Assembly: GCF_014803405.1 (NCBI RefSeq)
Contig: NZ_JACYFG010000036.1
Location: 186,001-250,000, forward strand
Length of the DNA: 64,000 nucleotides
From: Pelagicoccus enzymogenes
GTDB taxonomy: Bacteria; Verrucomicrobiota; Verrucomicrobiia; Opitutales; Opitutaceae
Direction of reading: 5' to 3'
Notes under the pieces: generated by a model
Told to the model about the DNA's origin: nothing
Database searches by the model: none
What the model saw: the letters and a program-made list of their open reading frames with translations, nothing else
Shown: positions 18,001-26,552 of the stretch, in pieces
Numbering within the stretch: position 1 is the first letter of the stretch
Layout of the letters: each line of letters begins with the position of its first letter
Translations under genes and position numbers: made by a program

Positions 18001-18168
18001 GCTCGTAACTCAATCGGCCTCGTTTTGGTTGGAGGCATGGCCATCGGTACGGTGTTCACCCTTTTCTTCGTACCCTCGCTCTACGTCATCCTCGCCAAGA
18101 CGCGCGAAACCAGCGAAGAAACGGCGAGCGAGACGAGCGTCGCCGCCGGAGCCAATGCCACCGCCTAG
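15010..18168 (+). CDS. RND-family multidrug efflux pump, HAE-1 type
   Basis: A 1052-residue proton-driven inner-membrane pump with the usual twelve helices and two large periplasmic loops. Helix 4 carries the paired aspartates of the proton relay (AVGLVVDDAIVVVENVERHL, near residue 414). Other family stretches are PTEDQGVIFGVV after helix 7 and GLVTKNSILIVEFAN near residue 940. It resembles the MexK/AcrB type of drug exporters rather than metal exporters. It lies in the order adaptor, pump, channel, so the operon encodes a complete tripartite machine; the substrate is unknown. Confidence 0.95.
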   Translation: MSYKKSAFTDHFVRRPVLAIVVNLLIVVAGVQAIFTATSGSGDFTVRQYPANENAAVTIVTPYIGADAELVKGFITTPIERAIASAANIDYIESTSVQGLSTIKARLKLNADGTKALAEISSKLDQARRDLPPEAEVPTISIETADSETASMYLSFGSERQERNEVTDYLVRVVQPALTAVPGVQRADILGPRTYAMRVWLQPDKLAAYDISASEVQAALAANNTLSAVGQTKGQYLQVKLSTNTALSSVEEFRQLVVRDKGADLVRLGDVADVELGAEDYTADVRFDGKDAVFMGIWILPTANALDVIDRVRAEMDELRQSFPVGFTGEIAYDATEYIDTALNEVITTLAETLAIVMVVIFLFLGSVRSVLVPIVAIPISLVGGIFLMQVFGFSINLLTLLAIVLAVGLVVDDAIVVVENVERHLREGEKPLDAAILGARELIGPIIATTIVLAAVYAPIAFQGGLTGSLFREFTVTLAGSVIISSIVALTLSPMLSGAILKAENEEKGLTGAINHFFDRLRDRYHRAVKLTVKNRWIVFAGGALLTICVLPLFILASMTTELAPTEDQGVIFGVVSTPSNSTVEQASFYTAQVQDAFESLPEYDYSFQLTFATGGFGGVIVKPWDERETNIFEIRQMLMPKLMGVTGITLFPILPAALPGGSNFPVEFVVSSTADSKEVLGFAQEIAAEAAGSGLFAFPPEIDVKVDEPQTRIVFDREKIAALGLNMATVGRDVAANLGGNYVNRFPIKGRSYKVVAQIERAERLTPDAIKEIFVRGPSGKLIPLDAIARLENGVEPRSLNRFNQLNSAKIQGIPAAPLDQALAELERIAAEKLPATYQIDYAGESRQLRVEGSNFLPMLGLAMVLIFLVLAVQFNSFRDPLIILLGSVPLGFFGALLFVALRAPGDPWTPHWSWGWTTSWNIYSQVGVITLIGLVTKNSILIVEFANALQRQGKEKMEAAAEAAAVRLRPILMTTAATVFGHMMLIFVTGAGAAARNSIGLVLVGGMAIGTVFTLFFVPSLYVILAKTRETSEETASETSVAAGANATA

Positions 18169-18216
18169 ATAACCCCTTTCACCTAACACTCTTCACCACT
18201 GACTCTTCCTCTTCCC

Positions 18217-19581
18217 GTGTATCCAAAACTTAAACGCGCCACCGCTGGACTTGCAGCGTTCATCGCCACGCTTGCTCCCCTGCAAGCCCAAGAGACTCCC
18301 GAAGTTCCCGAGACGCTCTCCTTGCAAACCACCCTGGAGTTCGCCTTGGAGAACAACTTCGCCATCAAACAGGCGATCGAGAGCATCAAGGAGCAGGAAG
18401 GCTTGATCGTAGAGGTCAAGGCTCGAGCCCTGCCCTCCGTCTCGCTCAACGGATCCTACCGCCAACTGGACGAAGGGCTCAGCGATCCCGACAGCTTTTT
18501 CCCGGCCACGACCGAGTCTTGGAGCATCACGCTATCCGCTCGCCAAGCCCTCTACCAAGGTGGCGGCATCAGGGCCGCTCTGGACGTGCAAGACTTGCTG
18601 CGCGAGTCGAGCCTGCTCTCCCTCGAGTCCACGGTGCTGGACGCCCTGCTCGAAGTTCGTACGCGCTACTATGCCGCCCTGCTGGCCCGCGACCAAATCG
18701 GAGTGGAAGAGCAAAACATCGAGCTTCTGGAAGAAACGCTCAACAACGCCAAGCTTCGCCGCGACGCTGGCGACGTTTCGGACTTCGAGGTGCTGCGGGC
18801 CGAAGTGGCCCTCGCCAACGCCCAGCCCCCGCTCATCCGCCGTCGCGGAGCCTTTCGCGTCGCCATCGAGCAACTACGACAAAGCATGGGCTACCAAAAT
18901 TACCGCCGCGATGCTCTGAACCTCGAAAAAGTCCCCGACTTCACCGACGAACTCGTCTACGAGCCAATCGAGTACGACTTGCAAGAAGGACTCGAGCAAG
19001 CGCTCGCGAACCGCTCCGAACTCAAGCAACTGGAGGCCATCGCCAAAGCCCGCGAGGCTGGCCTGGAAATTGCCAACTCCGGCCTGAAGCCAAGCCTCGA
19101 CTTGGTCGGAAGCTACGGAAAGCAACGTTCGAACTTTTCCTCCAGTTTCGACGACGGCCCTCACGGCTGGACCCTCGGCCTCGAAGCCAGCTGGAATATC
19201 TGGGACGGACGCCAAACCAGAGGACAACGCTTGCAAGCCCTTTCCCAGCTGGAGCAAGCCCGCATCCAGCAGCAGTCCTTCCGCCTCGGCATCGAAGTCC
19301 AAGTTCGCCAAGCCATTTCCGCCCTGCAAGAAGCCGACCAGCTCGCCCAAGCCGCCGTCAAGGTGGTCGAACAGGCCGAAGAAGCCGTACGCATGGCCAA
19401 CTCGAGATTCGAGACAGGCTCCATCAGCCAACTTGAAGTCTTGGAAGCTCAAGTGGCCCTCACGGAGGCCCGCACCAACGCATTGGCCGCAAACTACCAG
19501 CATCTGGTAGCGGTCGCCCAGTATCGCCGCGCCTTGGGGAACGAATCCATTTCCCGCGACATCTGGCCCAGCGCCGAGTAA
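18217..19581 (+). CDS. TolC-family outer-membrane efflux channel
   Basis: A 454-residue outer-membrane factor. Signal peptide of about 25 residues (ending LAPLQAQ) after a GTG start, then two repeats of long coiled-coil helices with the family texture, for instance LNNAKLRRDAGDVSDFEVLRAEVALANAQP and VRMANSRFETGSISQLEVLEAQVALTEAR, the two homologous halves of TolC. It completes the RND operon; the gap from the pump gene is 48 bases. Confidence 0.92.
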   Translation: MYPKLKRATAGLAAFIATLAPLQAQETPEVPETLSLQTTLEFALENNFAIKQAIESIKEQEGLIVEVKARALPSVSLNGSYRQLDEGLSDPDSFFPATTESWSITLSARQALYQGGGIRAALDVQDLLRESSLLSLESTVLDALLEVRTRYYAALLARDQIGVEEQNIELLEETLNNAKLRRDAGDVSDFEVLRAEVALANAQPPLIRRRGAFRVAIEQLRQSMGYQNYRRDALNLEKVPDFTDELVYEPIEYDLQEGLEQALANRSELKQLEAIAKAREAGLEIANSGLKPSLDLVGSYGKQRSNFSSSFDDGPHGWTLGLEASWNIWDGRQTRGQRLQALSQLEQARIQQQSFRLGIEVQVRQAISALQEADQLAQAAVKVVEQAEEAVRMANSRFETGSISQLEVLEAQVALTEARTNALAANYQHLVAVAQYRRALGNESISRDIWPSAE

Positions 19582-19587
19582 ACACGG

Positions 19588-19620
19588 CTCTCCCGGCTCC
19601 TCGGAGGCTGCGAGAGTTTT
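19588..19620 (+). terminator. Weak terminator-like hairpin after tolC-type gene
   Basis: CTCTC pairs with GAGAG over an inner CTC/GAG stem, followed by TTTT. The stem is interrupted, so the call is tentative. Confidence 0.35.
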
Positions 19621-19708
19621 CGAAAGCTTTGCTAAATGTTTGCCCAAACGGGACGATCCCTGTTTAGAGTAGACTCGCAAGCGCACGACTCTTGCTGCCA
19701 TTCCCCAC

Positions 19709-20170
19709 ATGAATACCAGCGTAATCCAAATTTCTGTTAAAGGCGTCATGCCCACAGTCAACGGCTGTGCCGTTTTCCTTGGCAACGAGGACAAGGTATT
19801 CGTCATCTACGTGGACCATAGCGTGGGAAATGCCATTTCCATGGCTCTCAACGGCGTTAAGAAAGAACGCCCGCTCACCCACGACTTGATTTCCTCCATG
19901 CTGCTCGGCCTCGAAGCCAAGATCACCCGCATCATCATCAACGACGTGGAGGAGAGCACCTTCTTTGCCCGCATCTTTATCGAGATGAGCAACGAAGTGG
20001 ACACCAAGATCATCGAGCTCGACGCGCGTCCCAGCGACTCGATCGTACTGTCCCTGCAGAACAACGTTCCTATCTTCGTTGCCGAAAAGGTCTTCAATTC
20101 CACCGAGGACATGACCTCCATCCTCGAGCGGGTGCTCAAGCAACAAAGCGAGGAATCGAACGACAAGTAA
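19709..20170 (+). CDS. Bifunctional nuclease family protein (DUF151)
   Basis: A 153-residue protein dominated by the BFN/DUF151 fold: VNGCAVFLGNEDKVFVIYVDHSVGNAISMALNGV..RPLTHDLISSML (about residues 17-69) and LDARPSDSIVLSLQNNVPIFVAEKVF (about 108-133), both characteristic of the family. Plant members show DNase and RNase activity, and bacterial roles are poorly known. No signal peptide; likely cytoplasmic. It is convergent with the HDOD gene. Confidence 0.85.
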   Translation: MNTSVIQISVKGVMPTVNGCAVFLGNEDKVFVIYVDHSVGNAISMALNGVKKERPLTHDLISSMLLGLEAKITRIIINDVEESTFFARIFIEMSNEVDTKIIELDARPSDSIVLSLQNNVPIFVAEKVFNSTEDMTSILERVLKQQSEESNDK

Positions 20171-20215
20171 GTCGCCCGCCCGGTTCGTGGGTAAAGCTCT
20201 CCTCTAAAGCGTAAA

Positions 20216-20233
20216 GAAGGTCACTAGACCTTC
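20216..20233. terminator. Hairpin between convergent genes
   Basis: Perfect 7-bp arms GAAGGTC / GACCTTC around ACTA, midway between the convergent BFN-type and HDOD genes. There is no strong T-run, so terminator function is likely from position rather than proven by sequence. Confidence 0.45.
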
Positions 20234-20265
20234 GATTCCCCGCCCTCAGCTCGGACGAGCTCGCC

Positions 20266-21957
20266 TTAACGACGCGACTGCATCTTTGCCAACTGCGTGC
20301 GCAGCTGCCGGAAGCGCTGGTGGGTCGCAGGTTCGATCTCGATCGGAGAGCCGTCGGAACGGACGCCCAAGAAAATCGCGAATAGCTTTTTGTTCAAGGC
20401 AGCCGGAAGCATGATAAGCGAATTCACCTCTCCCTTGTCATGTATCCACTCGGGGATGACCTTAGCAATCTTCCCCGCGTTTGCCTCCTGAATCAGGATG
20501 TCCTCGCCCCGAGCGAGGCAAATGGAAAAGATATCGCTGTTGTCGGATGAAACCAGAGGACGGTTCTTGATGCGCTCATAGAGCGGCCCCGTTCCATGCC
20601 TAGCGGAAAAACGCACCGTCCTGCTATTTTCTTGATCCTCTAAAAACGTCATGCAGCACTCGATGCTAAGCTCCGCCGCAATCGCGCAGTTGAGGCTCTG
20701 GTAGAGCTTCTTGACCTGTTCGTCGTCAAGCGGCTCTTCGCTCTCGAGCATCTCTTCCAAAATGTCGTTAAGGTCGCGCTCCAATCCTGTATTCGGCTTT
20801 CCAATACCTATCGACTTTCCGGAACGACTCGAGGCTGCGGCGCGGACGGAACGTCCATCCAGCCGCGCCCTCAAGGCTCGATTCGCAGGCGAATCCTTGC
20901 TCTTGATTCCGATCACTTCATTCAACTGGCTCATGCTGGAATCGACCTTTTCTAGCCCCTCCAACACGCTATCAAGATCGATAGGAAGGCTGTCGCCAAA
21001 CATGTTCACCAACGCTCCCAATTCGCTCTTGAACTGATCTGGATTCAAGGTCTCGTCAAAGGTCAGCTCGCACACCTTCACGCAGAACTCTGCGGAAATC
21101 AGTATCTCCTCCGATTCCGACTGCGCGGATCGAGCCAGCTTTTCCTTGGGCAATTTTTCCAAGGACTGCATGATGACGTCGGGAAGGTTGGAGCTCAGCA
21201 ACAGGGTGTGACCCAATTCCAGCGGCGTGAGGCCAAAGATTTCGTGATACGCTGCATCGTTGTCTCCGCGCTGGGACAGCTCGCGAGCTTGCTTGTACTC
21301 GTCGAGGAAATAAGTCGCGATCAGCAGCTTTCCATAGTTTCGCAAGGAGCCGCTCACGAAAGCGAGATCCGGATCCGCGCTGAACATCTCGGAACCTGAA
21401 ACAAGATTCTGCGCCAGCATACCGCTGCAAACCGAGAGGGAGGCCATTTCCCGCTGCTGTTCGCTGTCGAGCCCTTTGCCCGCGTTTTGAGCCAGCATCA
21501 CCGTCAATGTCAGATTGCGAATCCGATCGAAGCCCACGGTGTGAATCGCCTCGTTGATGGTCGCGATCTCTATGCCCGAGGGATTGTAGCCAAAGGTGTT
21601 CGCTGCGCTGATAACCTTTTCCGTAACGCTGGGATCCCGCTCGATAATTTCCGATAGGTCTTGGATCGAAACGGTCGCGATTTGCCCGGACAGCTTTCGC
21701 ACCGTCTGCACGATCTCCGGCATCGCCCCTGTCTGACCGCTCTCAAAAGCGTCGTTGAGGCGACGCAGCGTTTTACGCGCGAGAGGACTAAGCGTATCTG
21801 GAGCAGCGGTGGACACAGAGGAAGCAGTTCGTTTGAGGCTCAATTGAGCCACGGGGAAGAAATTCGAGAATGGAGGAAAAGCGAGCCTGGAACGGCTCAT
21901 TCCTCGGAGACTTCTTGCCAGGGAACGGCCAACTAGGACCAATCTTCTTATCGGCAA
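20266..21957 (-). CDS. HDOD-domain signalling protein with GAF-like C-terminus
   Basis: A 563-residue protein. The HDOD domain (about residues 75-285; SVTEKVISAANTFGYNPSGIEIATINEAIHTVGFDRIRNLTLTV) is a degenerate HD fold found in signalling proteins. The C-terminal 150 residues look like a GAF-type sensor (ECCMTFLEDQENSRTVRFSARHGTG, NSLIMLPAALNKKLFAIFLGVRSDG). No output domain such as GGDEF is visible. The first 19 residues are arginine-rich and not conserved, so the ATG at 21900 (MSRSRLAFPPF) is an equally good start. It is transcribed alone. Confidence 0.8.
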   Translation of the reverse strand: MPIRRLVLVGRSLARSLRGMSRSRLAFPPFSNFFPVAQLSLKRTASSVSTAAPDTLSPLARKTLRRLNDAFESGQTGAMPEIVQTVRKLSGQIATVSIQDLSEIIERDPSVTEKVISAANTFGYNPSGIEIATINEAIHTVGFDRIRNLTLTVMLAQNAGKGLDSEQQREMASLSVCSGMLAQNLVSGSEMFSADPDLAFVSGSLRNYGKLLIATYFLDEYKQARELSQRGDNDAAYHEIFGLTPLELGHTLLLSSNLPDVIMQSLEKLPKEKLARSAQSESEEILISAEFCVKVCELTFDETLNPDQFKSELGALVNMFGDSLPIDLDSVLEGLEKVDSSMSQLNEVIGIKSKDSPANRALRARLDGRSVRAAASSRSGKSIGIGKPNTGLERDLNDILEEMLESEEPLDDEQVKKLYQSLNCAIAAELSIECCMTFLEDQENSRTVRFSARHGTGPLYERIKNRPLVSSDNSDIFSICLARGEDILIQEANAGKIAKVIPEWIHDKGEVNSLIMLPAALNKKLFAIFLGVRSDGSPIEIEPATHQRFRQLRTQLAKMQSRR

Positions 21958-21961
21958 ACCT

Positions 21962-22002
21962 GCCTAGCGGGTTTAGGGCCTCTTTTTCTCCAGCCGCTAG
22001 GC
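21962..22002. repeat. Inverted repeat GCCTAGCGG-N23-CCGCTAGGC
   Basis: Two perfect 9-bp arms (21962-21970 and 21994-22002) flank a pyrimidine-rich spacer. The element lies directly upstream of the HDOD start at 21957 and downstream of galK. It could be a leader hairpin, an operator or the end of the galK transcript. Confidence 0.45.
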
Positions 22003-22130
22003 TCCTGCCCCACAAGAACTAAGGAGTTTCCGAGGCCACTCGCTCGAAACGTCCACTCGGAAGCGAGCAGCCCACTTGCAGAGAGTCAGCCCTTTCGCAT
22101 GAAAAGAGCCGTCAGGAAAAATCCGCTAGC

Positions 22131-23318
22131 CTAAGCCTTCCAAGCCCGGGTGCCGCCCATGGGACGCGTCTCGAAGATCTTCGGCTCGATGCCGAATTCC
22201 GCTTCGTAGCGAGACTCGATCAAAGCCGTCAAGGACGCGACACAGTCACGACGTACCAAAGCGATAGCCGACCCGCCGAAACCGCCTCCCGTCATGCGAC
22301 AGCCCGCTACGCCTTCCTGAGCTTGAGCCAGCTTCGCGATAAAATCCAACTCCGGGCAGCTCACTCGGTAATCGTCCCTCAAGGACGCATGGCTGGCATT
22401 GAGCAGCTCGCCCGCCAAGGCATAATCGCGCTGGCCAAGAGCCTCTACCGTCTCGAGCGTGCGAGCGATTTCCGTCACCGCATGGCGAACGTAACGCTTC
22501 ATGTCTTCCGTCAAATCTGGATGAGCGAGAGCTTCATCCAACTTGGCTGGATCGATCTCGCGCAAGGTTTCCACTCCCAGAATCTTGGCCGCTGCATGGC
22601 AACCGTCACGTCGCACGGCGTAGCCACCGTCGGAAAGCTCATGGCTCACGCAGGAGTTGATGATCAGGAGCCCCCAGTCCGGATCCTCGAACGGGGCATG
22701 CTGAAAACTGTCATCCACGCAATCGAGCATTAGCAGCTTTCCCTCTTCGCAAAGAATTACGGCTGCTTGGTCCATCAGCCCGCAGGGAACGCCCGCAAAG
22801 TCGTGTTCCGCCTTCTGACAGAGCTTGGCAAGGTCGAGACCGTCCATTTCCTCGCCGAGCAAAGTCAGAATCGCTTTGCCGAACACCGCTTCCAAGGCCG
22901 CGCTACTGCTCAAGCCGCCACCGACTGGAACCGTCGAAATTACCGCTGCTTCGAAGCCGGGAACCTCGAAACCAGCCTTCTTCAAGCCGGTGACCACTCC
23001 CTTGATGTAGTTTGACCAGTTGTTGCCCTGGGGAGCCAAATCGTCGCTGGCAAGAAACTCCTCTACCTTGCCCGGAGCCTGGGCGGAAACCAAACGCACC
23101 AGAGCGTCGTCGCGACGGCGAATCGCCACGTGAACCCAACGGTCGATCGCCGCGGGCAAGACCAAGCCGCCATTGTAGTCGATGTGCTCGCCGATCACGT
23201 TCACCCGCCCCGGGGCCACCGCAAAGACTTCGGGAGTTCCAAATCCGGATTCCGCAAAGAGATTACCGACTTCTTCGATGGTCGCTTGATGCTCAGGTGA
23301 GAGGGTTTCAGTGCTCAT
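22131..23318 (-). CDS. galK: Galactokinase
   Basis: Phosphorylates galactose at C1 with ATP, the first step of the Leloir pathway. A 395-residue GHMP kinase with the galactokinase signature GRVNVIGEHIDYNGG (residues 37-51), the phosphate loop PVGGGLSSSAA (131-141), catalytic base Asp183 in CGLMDQ, and the C-terminal motif GCRMTGGGFGGSAI. Length and motifs are normal. No galT or galE lies nearby. It is divergent from a XylR-type regulator that may control it. Confidence 0.94.
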   Translation of the reverse strand: MSTETLSPEHQATIEEVGNLFAESGFGTPEVFAVAPGRVNVIGEHIDYNGGLVLPAAIDRWVHVAIRRRDDALVRLVSAQAPGKVEEFLASDDLAPQGNNWSNYIKGVVTGLKKAGFEVPGFEAAVISTVPVGGGLSSSAALEAVFGKAILTLLGEEMDGLDLAKLCQKAEHDFAGVPCGLMDQAAVILCEEGKLLMLDCVDDSFQHAPFEDPDWGLLIINSCVSHELSDGGYAVRRDGCHAAAKILGVETLREIDPAKLDEALAHPDLTEDMKRYVRHAVTEIARTLETVEALGQRDYALAGELLNASHASLRDDYRVSCPELDFIAKLAQAQEGVAGCRMTGGGFGGSAIALVRRDCVASLTALIESRYEAEFGIEPKIFETRPMGGTRAWKA

Positions 23319-23384
23319 ATTAAAAGATTCAATCAGTACAGGAACGGCATAATACCAACTATTTTTATCTTGAACAACGATTGC

Positions 23385-23413
23385 TCAGGTCAAACTTTGT
23401 AGAAATCAGGTCA
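23385..23413. promoter_or_regulatory. Direct repeat TCAGGTCA with 21-bp period, candidate AraC-type operator
   Basis: TCAGGTCA occurs at 23385-23392 and again at 23406-23413, exactly two helical turns apart, the spacing used by AraC/XylR dimers on tandem half-sites. It lies between galK and the XylR-type gene, ending seven bases before the latter's start codon, so autoregulation and control of galK are both possible. Confidence 0.55.
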
Positions 23414-23420
23414 CATTAAG

Positions 23421-24581
23421 ATGCCACGCAAGAACATAGCCATTCTGGTAGAAACCTCGCTCAACTCTGGCCGGCAGATCGTGCGAGGCATTTCGCGCTT
23501 CGCTCGCGAACGCAACGACTGGTCGCTCTATTACCACACTGGCCCCCTCGGCGCCCTCGCCACGGCATCGCTGGACAATTGGCAGGGCGACGGAATCATC
23601 GCCCGCGTGGCAAATCCGGAACTGCATGCCCAAGTGAGAGCCTGCCAAGTGCCAGTGGTGGACGTGCTGGGAAACGTCCCCAACACAGACTACCCTGTCG
23701 TCAAATGCGACGAAGCAGCCATCTCATCCCTCGTTGGAAACCATTTCAAGGAGCGCGGCTTCCGCAACGTCGCCTTCTTTGGCCTGAGCGACGAACACTG
23801 GTCGTTGGCGCGTCGCCAAGAGCTCGCCTCCTTCTGTCGCGCCACCTTGAATACGGAACTGTCGAGCCTCGAAGTTGCCCACGAGGACCGGGCTTCCAAA
23901 GTCTGGGCCAACTACATCGACCGCATCCAAAACTGGATCGCTTCGCTTCCCAAACCGGTCGGTATCATGATCGCGAGCGACCAATTCGGCCCCGACGTGC
24001 TGGCAGCCTGCCAGGCTTCCGGTTTCAGCGTTCCCGACCAGGTCAGCCTCGTCGGCGTCGACAACGACCTGCCCTTCTGCGAGATCTGCCAACCTCAGCT
24101 GAGCAGCGTGGAACCGAACCACGAGCTCGTCGGCTACGAAGCCGCCCGCACCTTGGATTGCATTCTCCAGGAGGGAGAGGAAGTGCGCCAGAGCACCGAG
24201 GTCGCCCCTCACATCTTGCACGTACGGCAATCTAGCGACGCCACGGCCCTAGAGGATCCAGCATTGGTAAAGGCGCTTCGCTTCATACGCAACAATGCCT
24301 GCGACCCCATCAGCGTGGACGATATAGCAAGAGCTGCCGGCGTATCACGCAGCGTACTACAACGACGCTTCCGCAGCTCGCTCGACCAAACCGTGCTTGA
24401 GTCCATCCTCACCGTGCGGGTCAATCGAGCCAAGGAAATGCTGTCCACGACAAGCCTGCCCTTGCCCGACCTAGCCGAGCGTTGCGGCTTTCGCCATCAG
24501 GAATACCTTGGATTTGTATTCAAAAAACGAATCGGCTGCACGCCCGGCCAGTACCGAATCCAGCACACCCAACCGCGATGA
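23421..24581 (+). CDS. XylR-type transcriptional regulator (sugar-binding domain plus AraC domain)
   Basis: A 386-residue regulator. Residues 1-270 form a LacI-like periplasmic-binding-protein fold (NIAILVETSLNSGRQIVRGISRFAR, ERGFRNVAFFGLSD, GVDNDLPFCEICQPQLSSVEPN). Residues about 283-380 are an AraC double helix-turn-helix (ISVDDIARAAGVSRSVLQRRF, LPDLAERCGFRHQEYLGFVFKKRIGCTPGQYR). This is the layout of E. coli XylR. The ligand is probably a sugar. Candidate direct-repeat half-sites lie immediately upstream. Confidence 0.92.
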   Translation: MPRKNIAILVETSLNSGRQIVRGISRFARERNDWSLYYHTGPLGALATASLDNWQGDGIIARVANPELHAQVRACQVPVVDVLGNVPNTDYPVVKCDEAAISSLVGNHFKERGFRNVAFFGLSDEHWSLARRQELASFCRATLNTELSSLEVAHEDRASKVWANYIDRIQNWIASLPKPVGIMIASDQFGPDVLAACQASGFSVPDQVSLVGVDNDLPFCEICQPQLSSVEPNHELVGYEAARTLDCILQEGEEVRQSTEVAPHILHVRQSSDATALEDPALVKALRFIRNNACDPISVDDIARAAGVSRSVLQRRFRSSLDQTVLESILTVRVNRAKEMLSTTSLPLPDLAERCGFRHQEYLGFVFKKRIGCTPGQYRIQHTQPR

Positions 24582-24638
24582 ATCCATGATTTCCCCTGTT
24601 GCGTACTAGCGATCGCCCCCTTTCAAATCCCCACTTTC

Positions 24639-26498
24639 ATGAAGTTTCTCCTCCTCTTACTTCTTGGAAGCCTCAGCATCTCCTCTGGCTTCGCCAACAA
24701 AAACTATAAGACGCTCGCGAAAGAGCTCTTCAAACAGCCCGACGTCTCGGACGTTCGCCTCACCCCTGGAAACCGTGGCCTCTCCTATCTCTCGTCGCGT
24801 AAGGGAATCAGCAGGCTCGAGCTGCTCGACTTGGAATCTGGCCGGACCTACACCGCGTCCGTAGAGGATACGCCTGACATCTACGACTACTACTGGATCG
24901 ACCGGGATACCGTACTCTTCTTCGCCCAAAAGCTGGGCACTCCCATCGGGGCCTACACCGCTAGCTACAAGCTCGCTAGCGTAAAGCCAGCCGACTTCTA
25001 CCGCGTCTACGACACCCTTCCCGATACCGAGAACCTCTACATCGGCAAAGACGACAACTTCGACGAAAAATTCAACGACCTCTACCTTATCAACGCCAAA
25101 AACGGATCTAGAAAACGCATCGAGGAAAACGACGGGACAATACTCGCTTGGTTTACCGACAAGGACGGCGTCACCCGTATCCGCTACACTATCGACGAAT
25201 ACGAACGCGACCGCTACGCCTACCGATCCAGCGCGGACGACGATTGGCGAGACATCGATATCAATGGACATCCGGTGGGCGTTCTCTTCCACGGAGGCCC
25301 CGACGAGTTTATTGTATTCGTTCGGCATGACGGCGACGCAAGATTCGCTGCCTACACCTTCAACGGCGCCAAAAACGAATACGTCGATACTGTTCTGGAG
25401 CACGAAGAGTACGACATCCTCTACAACCTCATCGTGGTCGATCCCGAGACGGAAAAAACCTACGGTTTCCAATACGATCTTCAAAAACCGAAGACATATT
25501 GGCTCGATCCAGAAATGGCGGAAATATCCGCTCGCATCGATCGCCAACACCCCGCTACCTTCAATCAAGTACTGGGCTACGACGCTGAGAAGCGTTCCGT
25601 CGTCTACCAGCGCTTCAGCGACAAACGCCCCAAGGAGTGGCTACGCTTTAACATCGAGACGGGAGAGGAGGAGCTGCTCCTGCAAGAGCTTCCCGAAATC
25701 GATACCGAGCAATCAGCGAAAACGGAATCGATCACCTACCTCGCTCGAGACGGGACGAAGATTCACGGCTACCTCACTCGAGCAACGAGCCACAGTTTTC
25801 AAGCCCACAAAGCCCTGCTAATGATTCATGGAGGGCCGCGCGCTCGTGATCGCTGGGGCTGGGATGCCGAAGCTCAATACTTTGCAAAACTGGGATACCA
25901 TGTATTGAAAATCAACTACCGGGGCTCCGAAGGCTACGGAATCGAATTCAGTCCGTACTCGCACATCGACTCCATCGAAAGCAGCGTCCGGGACACCGTA
26001 GACGGAGCTCGCTGGCTGGTGGACCAGGGGCTGGCATCTCCGGGCAAAATCGCCATTTACGGGTCGAGCTTCGGTGGGCACGTCTCGCTCTGCAGCGCAG
26101 CAGCCGAACCAGAGATTTTCTTCGCGAGCATGGGTTACGCCGGCGTCTACGACTGGCCTACCCACCTCGACAAGGCATTCGAGGAGCAACCGGTGTACGC
26201 ACGGCTGAAGACCAACACCTACTACCCAGACTTCGAAAAAAACCGCGCGCACTGGTTCGCGGCATCCGCGCTGCCTCAAGCAAAGAAGATAAGCTGTCCC
26301 GTTTTCCTCATCCACGGACGCTCCGATGAAACGGTTTCCGCCACCCAATCGCGCCGCATGCACAAAGCGCTCAAGAAAGCAGGAAAGCAGAGCCAACTGA
26401 AGATTCTGAGCTTCAACCGGCACGGATTCACCTTGGAGAAGAACCGCATTTCCTTCTACTCAAGCCTCGCTGAATTCCTGGAAGAGGCATCGCCCTAG
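24639..26498 (+). CDS. Exported S9-family serine peptidase (prolyl oligopeptidase type)
   Basis: A 619-residue protein with a signal peptide (MKFLLLLLLGSLSISSGFA), an N-terminal beta-propeller-like region (about residues 30-350) and an alpha/beta-hydrolase domain. The catalytic triad is visible: Ser about 475 in GSSFGGH, Asp about 561 in GRSDETVS, His about 593 in NRHGFT. The oxyanion-side motif LLMIHGGPRARDRWGWDAEAQYFAKLGYHVLKINYRGSEGYG is typical of S9C aminopeptidases. It probably cleaves oligopeptides in the periplasm. It lies 54 bases upstream of a TlpA-like gene in the same direction. Confidence 0.9.
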   Translation: MKFLLLLLLGSLSISSGFANKNYKTLAKELFKQPDVSDVRLTPGNRGLSYLSSRKGISRLELLDLESGRTYTASVEDTPDIYDYYWIDRDTVLFFAQKLGTPIGAYTASYKLASVKPADFYRVYDTLPDTENLYIGKDDNFDEKFNDLYLINAKNGSRKRIEENDGTILAWFTDKDGVTRIRYTIDEYERDRYAYRSSADDDWRDIDINGHPVGVLFHGGPDEFIVFVRHDGDARFAAYTFNGAKNEYVDTVLEHEEYDILYNLIVVDPETEKTYGFQYDLQKPKTYWLDPEMAEISARIDRQHPATFNQVLGYDAEKRSVVYQRFSDKRPKEWLRFNIETGEEELLLQELPEIDTEQSAKTESITYLARDGTKIHGYLTRATSHSFQAHKALLMIHGGPRARDRWGWDAEAQYFAKLGYHVLKINYRGSEGYGIEFSPYSHIDSIESSVRDTVDGARWLVDQGLASPGKIAIYGSSFGGHVSLCSAAAEPEIFFASMGYAGVYDWPTHLDKAFEEQPVYARLKTNTYYPDFEKNRAHWFAASALPQAKKISCPVFLIHGRSDETVSATQSRRMHKALKKAGKQSQLKILSFNRHGFTLEKNRISFYSSLAEFLEEASP

Positions 26499-26552
26499 CC
26501 TACCCCAACTCTTTTGCGCAAGCAGCCATAGGTTTCGGGCGTCAGGACAGCT

